Source: Phragmites australis
Taxonomy: Eukaryota; Streptophyta; Magnoliopsida; Poales; Poaceae
DNA: 64,000 bases
Assembly: GCF_958298935.1 (NCBI RefSeq)
Contig: NC_084922.1
Span: forward strand, 45,605,958 to 45,669,957
Direction: 5' to 3'
Shown: in pieces, positions 61,390 through 64,000 of the stretch
Layout: each line of letters opens with the position of its first letter
How positions within the stretch are numbered: the stretch's first letter is position 1
Position numbers and translations under genes: made by a program
The notes under the pieces: generated by a model
Seen by the model: only the letters and a program-made list of their open reading frames with translations
The model's database searches: none
What the model was told of the DNA's origin: nothing

Positions 61390-62534
61390 TTGCCCCCTCC
61401 TTGAATGGTATGCTCTATGATAATTGTCCATTGGTGAATGGATTATATATTCTAGATCTTGAGGATGTTCCTGTCTATAACATTAATTCGTAGAAGCCTC
61501 GGCTTAATGATTTGAATCCCACTTTTATTTAGCATTGTCGCTTAGGTCATATAAATGAGAAACGCATGGAGAGGCTCCATAAAAATGGTCTTCTTGATTC
61601 ATTTGATTTTGAATCATTTGATATATGCGAATTTTGTTTACTTGACAAGATGACTAAGACGTCTTTCACCCATCAAGGAGAGAGGTCGAGTGAGTTGTTA
61701 ACCCTTGTACATATTGATGTATGTGGACCAATGAGCTCTATCGCTAGAGGTGGTTTTCAGTACTTCATTACTTTTACCGATGACTTTAGTAGATATGATT
61801 ACATCTACCTAATAAGGCACAATTCTGTGTCCTTTGATAAGTTAAAAGAGTTTCAGAATGAAGCACAAAATCAACTTGGTAAGACAATTAAATTTCTGCG
61901 ATCTGATCATGGAGGTGAATATTTGAGCCATGACTTTGGTGATCATCTAAAGCAATGTGGAATTGTTTCACAGTTGACTCCAACGGGGACGTCTCAATGG
62001 AATGGAGTGTCAGAACGGAAGAACTAGACTTTGTTGGACATGGTTTAGTCCATGATGAGCCAATCTGATCTTCCATTATCCTTTTGGGGATACGCTCTAG
62101 AAACTAATGCGTTCACTTTAAATAAGATTCCATCTAAAGCTGTAGAGAAGACACCATATGAGATATGGATCAGGAAGCATCCTGGGTTATCTTTCCTTAA
62201 GATCTGGGGTTGTGAGGCCACGCCCAAATCAGATTAATGCTTCTTTGTGGGGTATCCTAGGGAAACTAAAGGATATTATTTTTATAATCGAGAAGAAGGC
62301 AAAGTATTTGTCACCCAGAATGGTGCTTTTCTGGAGAAAGAGTTTCTCTCAAGGAACATCAGTGGGAGCACGACACAACTCGAAGAGATTCGGGAACCAT
62401 CAGAAAGTGTTTTAGCTCCTAATGCACCACAATTTGATGTTGCAGAACATGTTGTGGAGACACCAGCCCCACGACGGTCAGGAAGGATCAGTTGCGCACC
62501 TGAGAGGTTTATGTTACTGACCACGGAGCAGCAC
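61390..62534 (+). pseudogene. Ty1/copia integrase-region relic
   Basis: Plus strand: LVNGLYILDLEDVPVYN (61433 on) and HCRLGHINEKRMERLHKNG (GAG-pre-integrase); the zinc-binding CEFCLLDKMTK; integrase core with LVHIDVCGPM, FITFTDDFSRY and FLRSDHGGEYLS; NGVSERKN then a stop at 62024; LPLSFWGYALETNAFTLNK and WGCEATPKSD; and, in another frame, FFVGYPRETKGYYFYNREEG and PRRSGRISCAPERF before RT would begin. Here it is cut by a new LTR at 62535. Stops at about 61490, 61530, 62024 and 62235 show it is dead. The catalytic Asp residues of integrase are still visible. Confidence 0.82.
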
Positions 62535-64000
62535 TGTCGGAGGATTAACTCCTGTCGCAGGGATCCCGAGAGACCCCTTTTTAGAGATTCGGCCGGGGGA
62601 TGATCCTGAATAAGTTCGTCGGAGAAATGAATGAGAGTAAAGGCAACGGCCGGTGGTGGGACTGATGATCTAGTGCAAAGAGAAGTAAATGCAACGGAAT
62701 TTAGACAGGTTCGGGCCGCACGGGGGCGTAATACCCTACTCCTGTATGGATGTAATAACTGTCCTGAGAAAGTCCCTCAAGGATGTTGCCGGTTACAAGA
62801 ATATTGTGTCTAACTAAGAGCTTGAGGCTTCTTGTTCTTGGGCAGGGACTATGCCTTGAGTTGGTCTATGGTTCGATTCTTGCGGTCTCTTGCTCGATTG
62901 CTTGTTCGCTTGTTGGGTTGTTTTTTTCTCTCTCTCTCCTCCTTCTTGTGTGTGCCGACTCTTTTATGCACTCGCCGGCTGCGACATGCCCCGAACGGGA
63001 AGGAGGGGGAACAAGTTCCAAGATGCCATGACTGGGAAAGGCGTCATCATTTCTTCTGGGCGAAGTGACCGGGGGGCGGGAAACGCGGCGCACGCCCAGT
63101 CACCTGTCACCATAAACGCCCTGGCAACAGGCACCGTAGAGAGGGCCCACCGGGCAGCCGCAGAGCAACCCGGCGTGCTCGCCCTGTCTTGTTCCTCTGC
63201 CACAGCAGGGCGGCAGACGGAACGCCTTGATCCTGGCGATGTTATCCCGAGACACACCGAATGATACGGGACGGAACCCGTGCAATTAATAGCCTCACGC
63301 CTCTCTGCCAAAACATGGCAGGAACTAACACTGCGGCGGGAGCAGTTGGGGATGTCAGGCCACGCACGCTCATTGAATGCGGCCTCGGACCTCTGACGGA
63401 TTGACACCCCATCGGCGGGTGCCTCGGGGGTCTTTATGAGTCGTCGGGGCACCGAGTGCTAGGGGGTACTGTTCACCTCCCCGAGCACTCTCTCCCGAGA
63501 ATGCCTATCCTCGCCCTCGGGGTACCGGGTGCTCAGGGGTACTGTTCACCTCCCCGAGCAATCTCTCCCGAGCACTCTTGCACGAACCTTCGGGGAACCG
63601 AGTGCTCGGGGGCTACCACGTGCAACCTCGAGCACTCTCTCCCGAGCACTTTTGCATAGATCTTTCGGGGAACCGAGAGCCCGGGGGCTGCCACGTGCAA
63701 CCCCGAGCACTCCCTGCCGAGCACTTTCACACTGACCCTCGGGGAACTGAGCGCTCGGGGGCTGCCGCGCGCAGTCCCTGAGCACCCTCTCCCGGAACTT
63801 AGCTCTTCTAATCGTCGGGGGACTAGGGTGCTCGGGGGTGACCGGGCACCTCCCTGAGCACTTTCTTCCCGGAACTTAGACTTTACGAATCATCGGGGAA
63901 CTGGGATGCTCGGGAACCAGTGACTGTGGCCCCGAGCACCTTCTCCCGGGACTTGAACTTTCCTCATCCCGCCGGAGGGACCTCGTGGGATGGCGACACG
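62535..64000 (+). repeat. Gypsy-type LTR, truncated by window end
   Basis: Starts TGTCGGAGGATTAACTCCTG exactly where the copia relic breaks off, the form of a common grass gypsy LTR start. Contains TTTAGACAGGTTCGGGCCGC and GTAATACCCTACTCCTG, CT-rich sequence (62930), and a tandem array from 63464. No end inside the window. Transcriptional direction is not certain. Confidence 0.55.
63464..63960. repeat. 73-75-bp dyad-containing tandem array
   Basis: At least six units, starting near 63464, 63537, 63610, 63685, 63759 and 63834. Each has CCCCGAGCACTCTCTCCCGA near the start and CGGGGAACCGAGTGCTCGGG near the end, so CCGAGCAC and GTGCTCGG form an inverted pair in every unit. The first three units are the most alike; later ones diverge. 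It lies inside the LTR. Confidence 0.82.

Noticed and set aside
63464..63960. CRISPR-like array of dyad repeats
   Set aside because: Units are contiguous 73-75-bp repeats without unique spacers, lie in a plant LTR and have no cas genes.

Overview
This is plant nuclear DNA, almost certainly from a grass and probably a panicoid one. The basis is the family make-up: very long gypsy-type LTRs beginning TGTCACRYCC, Ty1/copia, CACTA, PIF/Harbinger, hAT and Stowaway elements, and GC-rich genes with short introns set in AT-rich, repeat-filled DNA. The species call is an inference. There are no prokaryotic operons, CRISPR arrays or tRNA/rRNA genes that I can recognise.

Four host genes look intact. 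(1) Minus strand, 5170-2755: a two-exon gene for a 297-residue protein with an N-terminal RRRRLVERGSDRLAFITG motif and three C-terminal membrane segments, most like the plant GET2/G1IP receptor for tail-anchored protein insertion. (2) Plus strand, 15339-15719: a GIR1-like small transcriptional regulator with a paired CPRC module and an 87-bp 5'-UTR intron. (3) Plus strand, 29683-30393, and (4) minus strand, 39561-38908: two single-exon OVATE family proteins (OFPs) in convergent orientation, about 8.5 kb apart. The genes belong to unrelated pathways and are not an operon; only the two OFPs are related to each other.

Most of the rest is layered transposable elements. 0-1.6 kb: gypsy gag-like relic. 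5.5-12.7 kb: a PIF/Harbinger element (TTA target duplication) with a decayed transposase, split by a 3.95-kb solo LTR. 12.8-14.3 kb: a foldback MITE and a Stowaway MITE. 18.0-21.9 kb: a second long LTR abutting a copia relic (21.9-24.5 kb), followed by a lone CACTA end and a second foldback MITE. 31.9-34.5 kb: an internally deleted copia element with both LTRs. 42.0-42.2 kb: a Stowaway MITE. 43.9-45.9 kb: a possible TIR element, then a lone CACTA end. 46.0-51.7 kb: a longer copia element of the 31.9-kb family whose upstream LTR is split by a 2.4-kb hAT element that itself carries a Stowaway MITE. 54.0-58.6 kb: an LTR with a CCGG-rich repeat array, split by a third long solo LTR. 60.5-62.5 kb: a copia LTR fused to integrase-region sequence. 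62.5-64.0 kb: the start of a gypsy-type LTR with a dyad-containing 73-75-bp tandem array, running off the window.

No new multi-gene system was found. The most useful observations are the convergent OFP pair, the GET2-like gene, the nested insertions whose imperfect target duplications fit C-to-T decay, and a CACTA junction carrying copied filler pieces of a copia element.
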